Source of the DNA: Fagopyrum homotropicum
Taxonomy: Eukaryota; Streptophyta; Magnoliopsida; Caryophyllales; Polygonaceae
Length of the DNA: 64,000 bases
Reading direction: 5' to 3'
NCBI GenBank assembly: GCA_033239125.1
Contig: BSWB01000007.1
Span: forward strand, 107,390,082 to 107,454,081
Shown here: piece after piece, positions 11,255 to 20,818 of the stretch
Position numbering within the stretch: the first letter of the stretch is position 1
How the letters are laid out: each line of letters starts with the position of its first letter
The notes under the pieces: model-generated
The model's database searches: none
The model's input: only the letters and a program-made list of their open reading frames with translations
Told to the model about the DNA's origin: nothing
Translations under genes and position numbers: made by a program

Positions 11255-12880
11255 ATGCGCAGGTCTAGGAATAACGAAGACCTCTTACCTCTTAATCAAG
11301 AGCTTGAGAGGACTTTGAGGATAAAACTTAAGGAGAGAAAAATGGCTGAAGAAAGAGAACGTGATCTCCAATCGGAGTTAGCAGAAAAGGAAGCTCAACT
11401 CCAATGGAGTGAGAAGACTCGTAGGGAAGAAACGGATCGTCATCAAATGAAGGTTGATGATCTAACGGACATGATGTTCCAAATGAGGCTGGAAATAAAC
11501 AACCTCAAAGAGAAAAAGAAAAGGAGGAGGCCGGGAAGATCGGTTAGAGCCAACTCATCCAATGAGGATAGCGACTCCTCCATGCCGCCACTAGAGGAAA
11601 TTGTTCCAACGATCAATGTGAATCCATTCTATCCACGGCCAGCTGCAAATCGCCGTGTTCCACCTAGGAACGTGAGGGTCGAACGTGTGGATGAGGAGCC
11701 AAGAACTCTTGGCCAAAGGATGGATCCAACGCAACAACCACGCCGTTTAGGTGTGAACTTTGATGCTGACGATGCACAAGGGTTTAGCTTCAACCCTCAA
11801 GTTATTACCATTGTTCGCCAAAATCATTTTGGTGGAACAAGTGTTGAATCTCCACACCAACATCTACAAAACTTTGAGATTATGATGGAGACAATGAAGC
11901 CGAAGAACGCAACTACCAACAGCTACAAACTCAAGCCTTTCTTCTTCTCCTTGTAGGGGAAAGCATTGTCTTGGTATCAAGCTCTTCGAAGTGGAAAGCT
12001 TGAAACATGGGAGGATCTTTCTTCGGAATTCCTCACTAAGTTCTTTCCGCCATCCAAAACGGCGGAGCTAAGAGGTAAGATTAACGCATTTTCTATGAGA
12101 TCTAACGAAAGTTTGTTTCAATCTTGGGAAAGATTTCAGGATTTGCTATTGGATTGCCCTCATCATGGAATATCCAAACTTGCACTATTGGAGATATACT
12201 ATAAGGGGCTGGATGTGGAGACACAATTCAAGCTCCAATCCCTATCATGTGGTACATTCATGGACATGAGGGCAGATGACGCTTGGGACTTCATTGAGAA
12301 GCAAGCGCGAGTTATAGAGAAGTATTCTCATCGGAAAGCGGAGGCGAATCATGTGGATCAAGGAGCAAAGCTATCACAAGCAGCTCAAACTCAAATCTTT
12401 TCTCTCAATACGGAGATTAAAGAGTTGAAAGAAGCCATCAAAACCAACTTTCCGAAGCACAAGGAGCAAGATGTGGGTTATTTAGGCAACAACAATAACC
12501 ACAACGGTAATGAGAATACCAATCGCAACAACCGGAACAACAACCGGAATAATTGGAACAACAATAACAACAACAACCGGAACAACAATTGGAACAACAA
12601 TAGGGCTTCAAACAACAACAATTGGCGTTCCAATCAACAAAATTCCGGTAATTCTTATCCTTCCAATTTAGGAAATTCACTAACTCCACCTTCCTCTTCT
12701 TCCACTCCTTTGAAAAGCCAGGGGCAAACATCTAATGGTGAAAGCTCTTCGTGGAAAGAGAAGCCCGATCCCATGTTGGAAACAATTTTGGGCAAGCTTC
12801 AAGGGTTGGAGACTCGCATCATCAAGGTTGATGATCACATTACTAAGGTTGATAAAGCCCAAAAGGTTTTATAAAACCAA
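11255..12880 (+). pseudogene. gag: Element B gag, two nonsense codons
   Basis: It starts at ATG 11255 (MRRSRNNEDL) and shares a frame with the downstream pol. TAG at 11954-11956 replaces a Lys codon of element A (between FFFSL and GKAL), and TAA at 12872-12874 replaces Glu. Parts in order: N-terminal charged coiled-coil segment (about residues 10-90); an acidic Ser-rich patch; a conserved block GQRMDPTQQPRRL; the retrotransposon gag core (FLTKFFPPSKTAELRG, SWERFQDLLLDCPHHG); then an Asn-rich tract with interspersed Arg and Trp around 12490-12650, where other gags carry a zinc knuckle. No CCHC motif is seen. Unlike elements A and E, codon 11824-11826 here is CAT where those have TAG. Confidence 0.92.
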
Positions 12881-15800
12881 ATGTTCAGCCATGCGGAGGA
12901 AGTTCCTAGGAATCAAGGGAAACTTCTAGGAAAAACGGAGGACAACCCAAAAAGAAGGGTGATGGCAATCACAAATAGGAGCGGGGTAACAACTACCGAC
13001 CCGCAGCCTAAGTTTGTAGAAGTCCCCGTTGAGAAAGAGAAAGAAAAGGGGAAGGAGAAGGAAGATGTCTACGTTCCTCCTCCAGCTTACAAACCTCCCC
13101 TACCGTTCCCACAATCTAGAGCAAGAGCGCGTCTAGACAAGCAATTCGGTAAGTTTATAGAACTCATGAGCAAACTACATATTAATATACCTTTCATTGA
13201 TGCTATTGTAGGTATGCCAGCTTATGGTAAGTTCTTAAAGGAAATCCTCTCTAACAAGAGAAAGCTCGAGGATTTTGGAGAGGTTAAGATGAGTTCGGAT
13301 TCTTCGGATCTCATCAAAACAATGAAAGAAAAGATGCCTCCAAAGCTAAAGGATCCGGGGTCATTTTGTATTCCCATAGGAGTGGGAGATGTCACATATG
13401 ATGCACTATGTGATTTAGGAGCAAGTGTGAGCATCATACCACTTGCATTATGTAGGAAGATCGGTTTAGGCGATCCTAAACCGGTGATGATGACGTTGTA
13501 CATGGCGGATCGATCCATAACTCGTCCCATCGGTATTGTTGAAGACGTCCCAGTCAAGCTAGGTAAATTCTATGTTCCTATAGATTTTGTTGTGCTTGAC
13601 ATTCCTGCAGATAGTCCGGTCCCAATCATTCTTGGAAGACCGTTTCTCGCAACATCCGGCTGCATAGTCGATTGCAAGAATGCTAGACTCGCCTTTGACA
13701 TAGGACAAGAGAAGGTAGAGTTCGTTCTTTCCACCCTAGTGAAGGAACCAATCTTTGATGAGGATATATTCAATATCCAAGATGAAGAAGGGTTGTCTAG
13801 AGAGGAGGTAAGTGCTATTCTCTTCAAAGATCCTTTGCAAAAGGTTATTACTATGAGTCTAATGGATATAGGGGAAGAAGAGGAGTGCAATGAGGCAATT
13901 GAAGCCTTAGAAGCACAAGAAGAAGTGTGTGAAGAGGAGTTTGAGAAACTCCACGACGAGGCAGAGAACGTACGGATCCACGGTCATATACTATATTCCA
14001 CGGCCGTGGATTTCACTAACAAAAGCGTGGAGCACTCCAGAGGGTTACACGGTCGTGGAGAGAACAAAGGAACCGTATTTACTTTCCACGCCCAAAATCA
14101 CGGCCGTGGAGGATGCAGAGAGGCCATAATTTTGGGTGATTCCGAAGGTAATTGTGTCTCTTCCTCAACTTTTCTTGATTCTTCTCCAACTCCTTCTACA
14201 CCCTTAGACACTTCTAAGGAACCATCGGATATTTCTCAAGAGCCATTGGAAACTCCGATAGTCATGGAATTGAAACCATTTCCTACTCATCTAAGGTACG
14301 CATTTCTTGGACCTAATTCTACCTTTCCGGTTATTGTTAGTTCCGATTTAAGCATAGATGAACATAGGAAGCTCATGGTTGTCCTTAAGAAACATAGGAA
14401 AGCTTTAGGATATACTATAGAGGACTTAGTAGGAATCAAACCTTCCCTATGCATGCATAAGATCTTATTGGAAGAGGACTTTAGGACTTCACGACAACCT
14501 CAAAGGCGGTTAAATCCGACCATGAAGGAGGTTGTCAAGAAGGAAATTCTTAAACTTCTTGATGCAAGTATTATCTACCCTATCTCCGATAGCAAGTGTG
14601 TGAGTCCGGTACAAGTGGTTCCGAAGAAGGGAGGAATGACGGTCATCACCAACAAGAATAACGAACTCATTCCTACCCGAACCGTAACAGGATGGCGGAT
14701 GTGCATAGACTACCGCAAGCTAAACAACGCGACTAGGAAGGACCACTTCCCACTACCCTTCATCGATCAAATGCTTGAAAGGTTAGCACAACATTCGCAC
14801 TTTTGCTATCTTGACGGTTATAGTGGTTTCTTTCAGATTCCAATACACCCGGATGATCAAGAAAAGACCACGTTCATGTGCCCGTGGGGTACGTTTGCCT
14901 ATAGGAGGATGCCGTTCGGGCTTTGCAACGCCCCAGCCACCTTTCAATGGTGCATGATGCCCATCTTCTCGGAATACATAGAGGAAATCATGGAGGTTTT
15001 TATGGATGACTTCTCCGTTTATGGTTCCTCTTTTGACAATTGTCTTTCTAACCTTGCTCTTGTGTTACAAAGGTGTGAAAACACTAACCTAGTTCTTAAT
15101 TGGGAAAAGTGTCAATTTATGGTAAATGAAGGCTTTGTATTAGGACACTTAATCTCTAGTAGAGGGATTGAGGTGGATAAGGCTAAAATAGAGACTATAG
15201 AAAATCTTCCTCCCCCAACTTCGGTGAAAGGGATAAGAAGTTTTCTAGGACATGCTGGATTTTATAGACGCTTCATAAAAGACTTCTCTAAAATATCAAA
15301 ACCGCTTACTAATCTATTGATGAAGGATGCAGTTTTTAAGTTTTCGCAAGAATGCTTAGATGGGTTAAATATGATTCGGGAAGCTCTAATTTCAGCCCCG
15401 ATTATCCAACCTCCAGATTGGAATCTTCCCTTTGAGGTTATGTGTGATGCAAGTGACGTAGCTATAGGAGCTGTTCTTGGACAAAGAAAGGAAGGGCGAA
15501 CCCATGCCATATACTACGCTAGCAAGATGCTAGATGAGGCGCAGCTCAACTACGCCACTACCGAAAATGAGTTTTTAGCTATCGTTTATGCAATTGACAA
15601 ATTTCGCTCTTATCTTGTAGGTGCAAAGGTGATTGTATACACGGATCATGCTGCGATCCGGTACCTCCTTGCAAAGAAGGATGCGAAGCCAAGGCTAATT
15701 AGATGGATTCTTCTCCTACAAGAATTCGATCTAGAGATCCGCGACAAGAAGGGTTCGGAAAATTTTGTTGCGGATCATTTGAGTCGCCTAACACATCTAG

Positions 15801-17170
15801 AGGACGACCACCTACCTATAGATGACTCCTTTCCGGACGAACATTTACACATTATAGAGGAGTGCATCGATGTGATCGCCAAAGGTAACGAACCATGGTT
15901 TGCTGATTTTGTTAACTATTTGGTTTGTCAAGAATTACCGCCCGGATTATCCTACGCACAAAGAAAGAAGTTTTTTAAGGATGTTCAGGAATACTTTTGG
16001 AATGAACCTCTCCTTTTTAAGAGAGGTCCGGATGGCATTATTCGGCGATGTGTGCCGGAAGATGAGATGCAAAGTGTCATCCGCCATTGTCATTCACTAC
16101 CTTGTGGAGGACACGCTAGTTCGAACAAGACTAGCGCTAAGGTATTGCAATCTGGATTCTTTTGGCCTACTCTATTCAAAGATGTGCAAACCTTTGTTTC
16201 TTGTTGCGATGCTTGTCAAAGAACAGGAAATATATCTAGGAGGAATGAGATGTCTCTCAACAACATCCAAGAGGTGAAGATCTTTGACGTTTGGGGAGTA
16301 GACTTCATGGGACCATTCCCATCATCTTGTGGTAACCAATACATACTTTTAGCGGTTGATTATGTTTCAAGATGGGTTGAAGCAATTGCCTCTCCCACCA
16401 ATGATGCCATGGTAGTGGTTAAGTTCTTTAACAAGACCATTTTCCCACGATTTGGGACACCACGGACCATCATTAGTGATGGAGGCTCTCACTTTATTGC
16501 CCGGCGCTTTGAAGCTCTCTTAGCTAAGTATGGGGTGACTCACAAGATCGCCACCCCTTATCATCCACAAACTAGTGGACAAGTTGAGATCTCAAACCGG
16601 GAGATCAAAGGAATCCTAGAGAAGACGGTTTCAAGGACTAGGAAAGATTGGTCTTTGAAGATAGATGATGCATTGTGGGCGTACCGGACTGCATACAAGA
16701 CTCCCATCGGAACTACACCATACAACCTTGTGTATGAGAAGTCTTGTCACTTACCGGTAGAGTTGGAGCACAAGGCGTTTTGGGCAATCAAGTGGTTGAA
16801 TTTCAGCATGAAGGAAGCGGGAGAGAAGCGTCTCTTAGACCTAAATGAGCTTGAAGAACTTCGCTTGAACGCTTACGAAAACGCCAAGATCTACAAACAA
16901 AGAGCAAAGCGTTGGCATGATAAGCATATCATTCCAAAGGACTTCAAAGAAGGATATCAAGTTCTCCTCTTCAATTCAAGGCTTCGTCTCTTTCCAGGTA
17001 AGCTTAAATCTCGTTGGACCGGACCTTTTCTAATCAAACGTATTTTCCCCCATGGTGCAGTTGAAGTATGGACTGAAACGGGCGGAAGCTTTAAGGTGAA
17101 CGGTCAACGACTCAAGAAGTATACACCAGAACTCCAAGCTGAAGAGTTCGTGCCCACTGCACTCGAATAA
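12881..17170 (+). CDS. pol: Element B pol: protease, RT, RNase H, integrase (open frame)
   Basis: The frame is open for 1,429 codons and continuous with gag; the nominal first Met is internal to a gag-pol polyprotein. Landmarks by residue from 12881: aspartic protease DLGAS at 178-182; HGRG-rich linker with the family motif (13973-14110); RT core beginning near 560, YRKLNNATRKDHFPLP near 610, FMDD at 707-710; RNase H first Asp at 856 (CDASDVAIG) and YTDH Asp at 922; integrase HHCC zinc finger (HCHSLPCGGH and CCDAC) and DDE triad D1141, D1200, E1236 with D-58-D-35-E spacing. It ends with an integrase C-terminal domain without a chromodomain. Best matched to the Athila branch of Ty3/Gypsy. All catalytic residues named are present. 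Confidence 0.95.
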   Translation: MFSHAEEVPRNQGKLLGKTEDNPKRRVMAITNRSGVTTTDPQPKFVEVPVEKEKEKGKEKEDVYVPPPAYKPPLPFPQSRARARLDKQFGKFIELMSKLHINIPFIDAIVGMPAYGKFLKEILSNKRKLEDFGEVKMSSDSSDLIKTMKEKMPPKLKDPGSFCIPIGVGDVTYDALCDLGASVSIIPLALCRKIGLGDPKPVMMTLYMADRSITRPIGIVEDVPVKLGKFYVPIDFVVLDIPADSPVPIILGRPFLATSGCIVDCKNARLAFDIGQEKVEFVLSTLVKEPIFDEDIFNIQDEEGLSREEVSAILFKDPLQKVITMSLMDIGEEEECNEAIEALEAQEEVCEEEFEKLHDEAENVRIHGHILYSTAVDFTNKSVEHSRGLHGRGENKGTVFTFHAQNHGRGGCREAIILGDSEGNCVSSSTFLDSSPTPSTPLDTSKEPSDISQEPLETPIVMELKPFPTHLRYAFLGPNSTFPVIVSSDLSIDEHRKLMVVLKKHRKALGYTIEDLVGIKPSLCMHKILLEEDFRTSRQPQRRLNPTMKEVVKKEILKLLDASIIYPISDSKCVSPVQVVPKKGGMTVITNKNNELIPTRTVTGWRMCIDYRKLNNATRKDHFPLPFIDQMLERLAQHSHFCYLDGYSGFFQIPIHPDDQEKTTFMCPWGTFAYRRMPFGLCNAPATFQWCMMPIFSEYIEEIMEVFMDDFSVYGSSFDNCLSNLALVLQRCENTNLVLNWEKCQFMVNEGFVLGHLISSRGIEVDKAKIETIENLPPPTSVKGIRSFLGHAGFYRRFIKDFSKISKPLTNLLMKDAVFKFSQECLDGLNMIREALISAPIIQPPDWNLPFEVMCDASDVAIGAVLGQRKEGRTHAIYYASKMLDEAQLNYATTENEFLAIVYAIDKFRSYLVGAKVIVYTDHAAIRYLLAKKDAKPRLIRWILLLQEFDLEIRDKKGSENFVADHLSRLTHLEDDHLPIDDSFPDEHLHIIEECIDVIAKGNEPWFADFVNYLVCQELPPGLSYAQRKKFFKDVQEYFWNEPLLFKRGPDGIIRRCVPEDEMQSVIRHCHSLPCGGHASSNKTSAKVLQSGFFWPTLFKDVQTFVSCCDACQRTGNISRRNEMSLNNIQEVKIFDVWGVDFMGPFPSSCGNQYILLAVDYVSRWVEAIASPTNDAMVVVKFFNKTIFPRFGTPRTIISDGGSHFIARRFEALLAKYGVTHKIATPYHPQTSGQVEISNREIKGILEKTVSRTRKDWSLKIDDALWAYRTAYKTPIGTTPYNLVYEKSCHLPVELEHKAFWAIKWLNFSMKEAGEKRLLDLNELEELRLNAYENAKIYKQRAKRWHDKHIIPKDFKEGYQVLLFNSRLRLFPGKLKSRWTGPFLIKRIFPHGAVEVWTETGGSFKVNGQRLKKYTPELQAEEFVPTALE
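13973..14110 (+). repeat. CCACGGCCGTGG motif cluster in the B pro-RT linker
   Basis: Full sites TTCCACGGCCGTGGA and CACGGCCGTGGAGG and several half sites (CCACGG, GCGTGG, ACGGTCGTGG) lie within coding sequence and are read partly as HGRG. Elements A and C carry the cluster at the same place. Confidence 0.88.
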
Positions 17171-18000
17171 GTGCGAATCTGGTCTAGCTACGGACCTTAA
17201 ACAAAGCGCTTCTTGGGAGGCAACCAAAGGTATTGCATTGTCGTTTTTGCTTTTGATTCATAGATTAGTTTAGTTTAGACGTTTTTGCTTTGCTTTGCCT
17301 TCGATACCTTCCGGTATGTTTGTGTTTTTGGATGTAGGAACAGTGGAAAAGAAAAGGGGAAGAGAAAGTTTGAAGAAAAGCGACGAAACTTGGACTTTGG
17401 AGCATTATAGAGAGTTCCACGGCCTAAACCACGGCCGTGACTGCTACAGTGACCGTAATTTTCAAAAGCTTGAGAAAAATCACCAAAACCACGGTTCCGT
17501 ACAATTCCACGGCTGTGGAACCCCCGACAGACCGTGATTTTCGAAAAATTTTACGGCCACTATATAAACCACGTTTCTTCACAAAACACACCACAAACAC
17601 CCATTCCACGCCCAAAAATCGCCGATTCCACGCCCTTTCTCTCAAATCTTCGTTCGTTAATCGTTTTTAACGATTCTTTGACCTAAACTGAAGCCAATCC
17701 AATCACCAACAAGATCCAAGCAACGATTCGAGCGGCAAATCACCGGAGAAGCCACAATTCAGATTCCAAAATCCGAAAACCTAGGTTTTTGGTTCTTTCT
17801 CTATCTTTGTCGGTTCGGCTTCGTTTTTGCTAGTATTTTTAGGAGAACTGATTGAAATTGGAAGGAAATTAGTCTAGGACTGATTGCTGCTGAGTTTGGT
17901 GAATTGTTGCTGAGTTTTGAGAAATCACGTGCCGAACCACGGTCACTGTACGTTCCACGGCCGTGGAAATCCAAGAACAGACCGTGGTTTTTGACAGAGT
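17171..18000 (+). other. B spacer between pol and ORF3 with motif clusters
   Basis: No coding sequence. Just after the pol stop is GCGCTTCTTGGGAGGCAACC, whose equivalent in C and E folds as CTTGGG/CCCAAG; in B the right arm is mutated to CAAAGG. Motif copies occur at about 17416-17600 (CCACGGCCGTGA, CCACGGCTGTGG and halves) and again just before the ORF3 start (17935-17995, TTCCACGGCCGTGG). Confidence 0.75.
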
Positions 18001-19453
18001 ATGGATTTTGTGAGGAGAGTGTCCGGTAGGAACAAGGACAAGGATAAGAACAAGGATAAGGATAAGAACAAGAAAAGGAAGGGCAACCCCTCTTCCTCTT
18101 CTAGAGCACCACCCCCTTCATCCCCTTCACCTCCATCATCACCATCACCACCTCACCCTAGGATCCCTACCATCCATGAGGATCATCTCGATGCTTTAGA
18201 TAAGATCCATAAGAGAACGGTCATAGGGCCTAGGTACCTATTACTTGAGGAGTTAGAGCCTCTACATGTGATAGGAGACATTACTTTGCTTTTAGATAGA
18301 GCCGGTCTAGTCATCTTCTCCGCTATCCGGGAAGATGCTTATGAGGAGATCACGAGGGAGTTTGTGGTTTTCTTCGAGCACAGTCATGTGGATAGGACTG
18401 TCTCTTTCCGGCTGATGGAAAGAGATTGTGAGTTCTCTATGAGGGAGTTTGGAGCCTTCTTTGGGTTCCACGAGACCTTCAATGGTCGTTTCCCCAGTGG
18501 TGTGTACGCCAAGGATTTCTGGGAAGAGATCGCTATGATCTACGCCAATGAGGACCGCTGGCAGCCAGCTGATACCAAGGCTAAGTTGATGTATCACCTA
18601 CGCCAATGAGGACCCTCTTAGCTGCTACTATGAGCAAGCTAAAGAACAAGAGGGCTGGTAACATTGGATATGGTGGGATGGTCACCCACGTTGCTCGACA
18701 GTTAGGGGTAGATTTCTCTGCTTGCACACGTATTGCTGCTACACCCCTAGGACTACATAGCCTCATGACTAGAGGCATTATCTTCCCCACCCATAGAGGT
18801 CCACCATATGCTGCTATGTCATGGGAGAGTAGGACCGGGAGAGGTATAGAGTGGCTCCCTGAGTATTCCATTATGGCTGGACGTTATAACTGGAAGGCGA
18901 CGTTCGCTGTCATGCATGCGAACAAATTGGTAGTCCCTCCTTACGTTCCACCACCACCAGTTGTAGAGGAGGAGGAGATGATTATGAGGGAGGAGGAGGA
19001 GCTGATCAGGACTTTGGTACATTCCCGGATCAGCCGGATGCAGTTCCCGACATGCCTAGACATTCCCCCCGCTCTGCTAGAGCATCTGGCTCTTCCTCTC
19101 GCCGTGCTAGTGTGAGCGAGAGGCCGACTTGGATGGAAGATCCTCCTGCTTGGTACAACACTCAGCCGGATTGGATGGGAGCTCCACCGCCTTGGCATGC
19201 ACAGCCGCCACCTGCACCAGCACCTTCAGATGCACCGGCATGGTACAGCCAGCCGCCTGGTTGGTACGAGCAGCTGCCACAGTGGGCTACCGATCTTTCC
19301 AACAGGGTTGGAACTTTGGAGATCGGTGCAGATGCTAGGGATGCACGAGTGGACGATCTAGACCACATGATGAGAGACGTTTACCGCCAGCAGTTGGGGC
19401 GGTACTATGATCCTAGCTTCTCCCCGTTTCCACCACCGCCTCCACCGCAGTGA
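18001..19453 (+). pseudogene. Element B ORF3 (Athila ORF-like), rearranged
   Basis: It starts at ATG 18001 (MDFVRRVSGR), 79% along the element between pol and the 3' UTR. It has a Lys/Asp-rich basic head, a Pro/Ser tract, then a globular part (HSHVDRTVSFRLM, GFHETFNGRFPSG, DFWEEIAMIYANEDRWQP). At 18598 the frame breaks: about 44 codons present in element C are missing and replaced by a 17-bp copy of upstream sequence. Further frame changes follow near 18606 and 19052. The C-terminal part has an Arg/Ser-rich patch, seven Trp residues set in Pro-rich context (PTW, PAW, PDW, PPW, PAW, PGW, PQW) and a helical end. No signal peptide or membrane helix is seen. It probably belongs to the ATHILA ORF family of unknown function; the assignment is from recollection of the family, not a search. 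Confidence 0.8.
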
Positions 19454-19542
19454 TGACCTTGGATGATCGACTGTTTTAGCCGCTCCACCACCATTTTGTG
19501 AGTTCTTTTTCTTTCATTCTTTTCTTCTTTTTCTTTTCTTTG

Positions 19543-19581
19543 AACATTAGGGACAATGTTTGTTCCAAGTATGGGGTGGGG
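19543..19581 (+). promoter_or_regulatory. Hairpin plus internal purine tract of B
   Basis: Arms AACATT and AATGTT around loop AGGGAC, six bases, then AAGTATGGGGTGGGG. It begins 90 bp after the ORF3 stop. The terminal copy before the 3' LTR has the same loop and purine tract but a different stem. Confidence 0.8.
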
Positions 19582-20779
19582 TGTGACTAATAGTTTGTAA
19601 TAACTCTTACTCACTTTGTATGCTTTATCGAGACTATCTTGCATGTTTCATTCTATTGCTGCACGTTTCATTTTTGCATTGCATGAAAAAGAGTTTGAAA
19701 AACCCATAAAAATTGAAAAATTTTGAAAATTTTGTGCTTCTAAGGATAGAGATGATTTCTATGATAATCACCACTTGTGAATTGAGTTTTGATGACAATC
19801 GCATGCTTAAACAAATAGTGAATTGAAAAGAAATTGAATGAGTTGATTATTCCTCTTTTGCAAGTTTCATAATGTGATAAATGTTACTTAAATCATGTTG
19901 AGAAATTAAGGTTGAAATCACATAATAAGTTCTTAAGCTTCTTTTGAGATGATTAAGGCAATTCGATTTTCTTTCTTCTTTCTTTGATCATTTAGCCCCT
20001 CATTGAAATAATGACCTCCTTTACCTATCCTGGAATTTGGAGGAGTTGAATGAAAAAGGCATGTTTGATGTGGGAGGGCCATGAAAGCAATATTTTGCAT
20101 TCAAAAGAATAGAAAGAAATTATAGGTTTAGGGAAGTTAATCATGATGATGAGTAACTCGGCACCATTCACATAGCCGGGTGTTTGTGTCTTGCCAAAGT
20201 CGGATTGAGCGATATTCCTAGCAGATTATGGTATGTGCATCAAGGGTTTGAGGCATCTCGTGAAAATGAGAAACGCCAATCTCCTAGTCTTCGGTTTTTG
20301 TGCACCTCTATCCATAACTCCAAAAGTAAAGTCGAAAAATGAATTAAAAAGAAGAGAGCGAAGCTCTAAGTTGAAAGTGTTGCGGAAACCGCAAGAGAAA
20401 AAGAAAAGAGTAGTTATCAACTTTCCCGGATTCATGCACCACATTCCTTAAATTTTTCCTTCCCTTTCCGCATTCTAGACCTTGTTTGAAAGTCCTTAAG
20501 ATCAAGAGGATGATATATGACTTGGTGATCTAAATTGAAGTTTCTTATGATTGATTTTGATAATGTTTGAAGGTTATGATGTTTACATGGAAGTTTGATT
20601 AATTCATGAGCTTTCTTTACTCTTTACTCTTTGATTATGTGTATGAAAGTCTCATAAGCAAATGAAGCAAGATTTGAGAATGATCTATTGATTAGGAAGC
20701 ACATTCATCTAAAGAAGTTTTGCTTTTGAGAGCATATCCATATTTCATCCTAACTTGAGTTTTAAAGTTTTTGAAAGAC
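19582..20779 (+). other. B 3' untranslated region with conserved block
   Basis: No open frame of note. About 20131-20321 contains a block (AACTCGGCACCATTCACATA, GCCGGGTGTTTGTGTCTTGC, CAAAGTCGGATTGAGC) almost unchanged in C (46121-46320) and recognisable on the minus strand of E (35990-36180), although the LTRs of these families are unalike. It may be a cis-acting RNA element. Confidence 0.7.
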
Positions 20780-20818
20780 CTTGCTTAGGGACAAGCAAGT
20801 GGCAAGTATGGGATTATT
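20780..20818 (+). promoter_or_regulatory. Terminal hairpin and polypurine tract of B
   Basis: Arms CTTGCTT and AAGCAAG pair around AGGGAC, followed by GTGGC-like spacing and the purine tract AAGTATGGG, then ATTATT and the LTR start at 20819. This tract would prime plus-strand DNA synthesis. Confidence 0.82.

Noticed and set aside
11954..11956. TAG in B gag as a programmed readthrough stop
   Set aside because: A has Lys at this codon and E a charged residue in the same block, so it looks like a private nonsense mutation, unlike the TAG shared by A and E.
12438..12731. Cys-rich antisense ORF
   Set aside because: It is the mirror of the Asn-rich gag tract (repeated AAC codons read as Cys/Gly antisense), not a real gene. 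The Leu/Phe-rich frame at 4930-5199 has the same origin.
18001..19453. ORF3 as an envelope-like gene
   Set aside because: No signal peptide, transmembrane helix or fusion-peptide-like stretch in B, C or E; composition is basic, acidic and Pro/Trp-rich instead.
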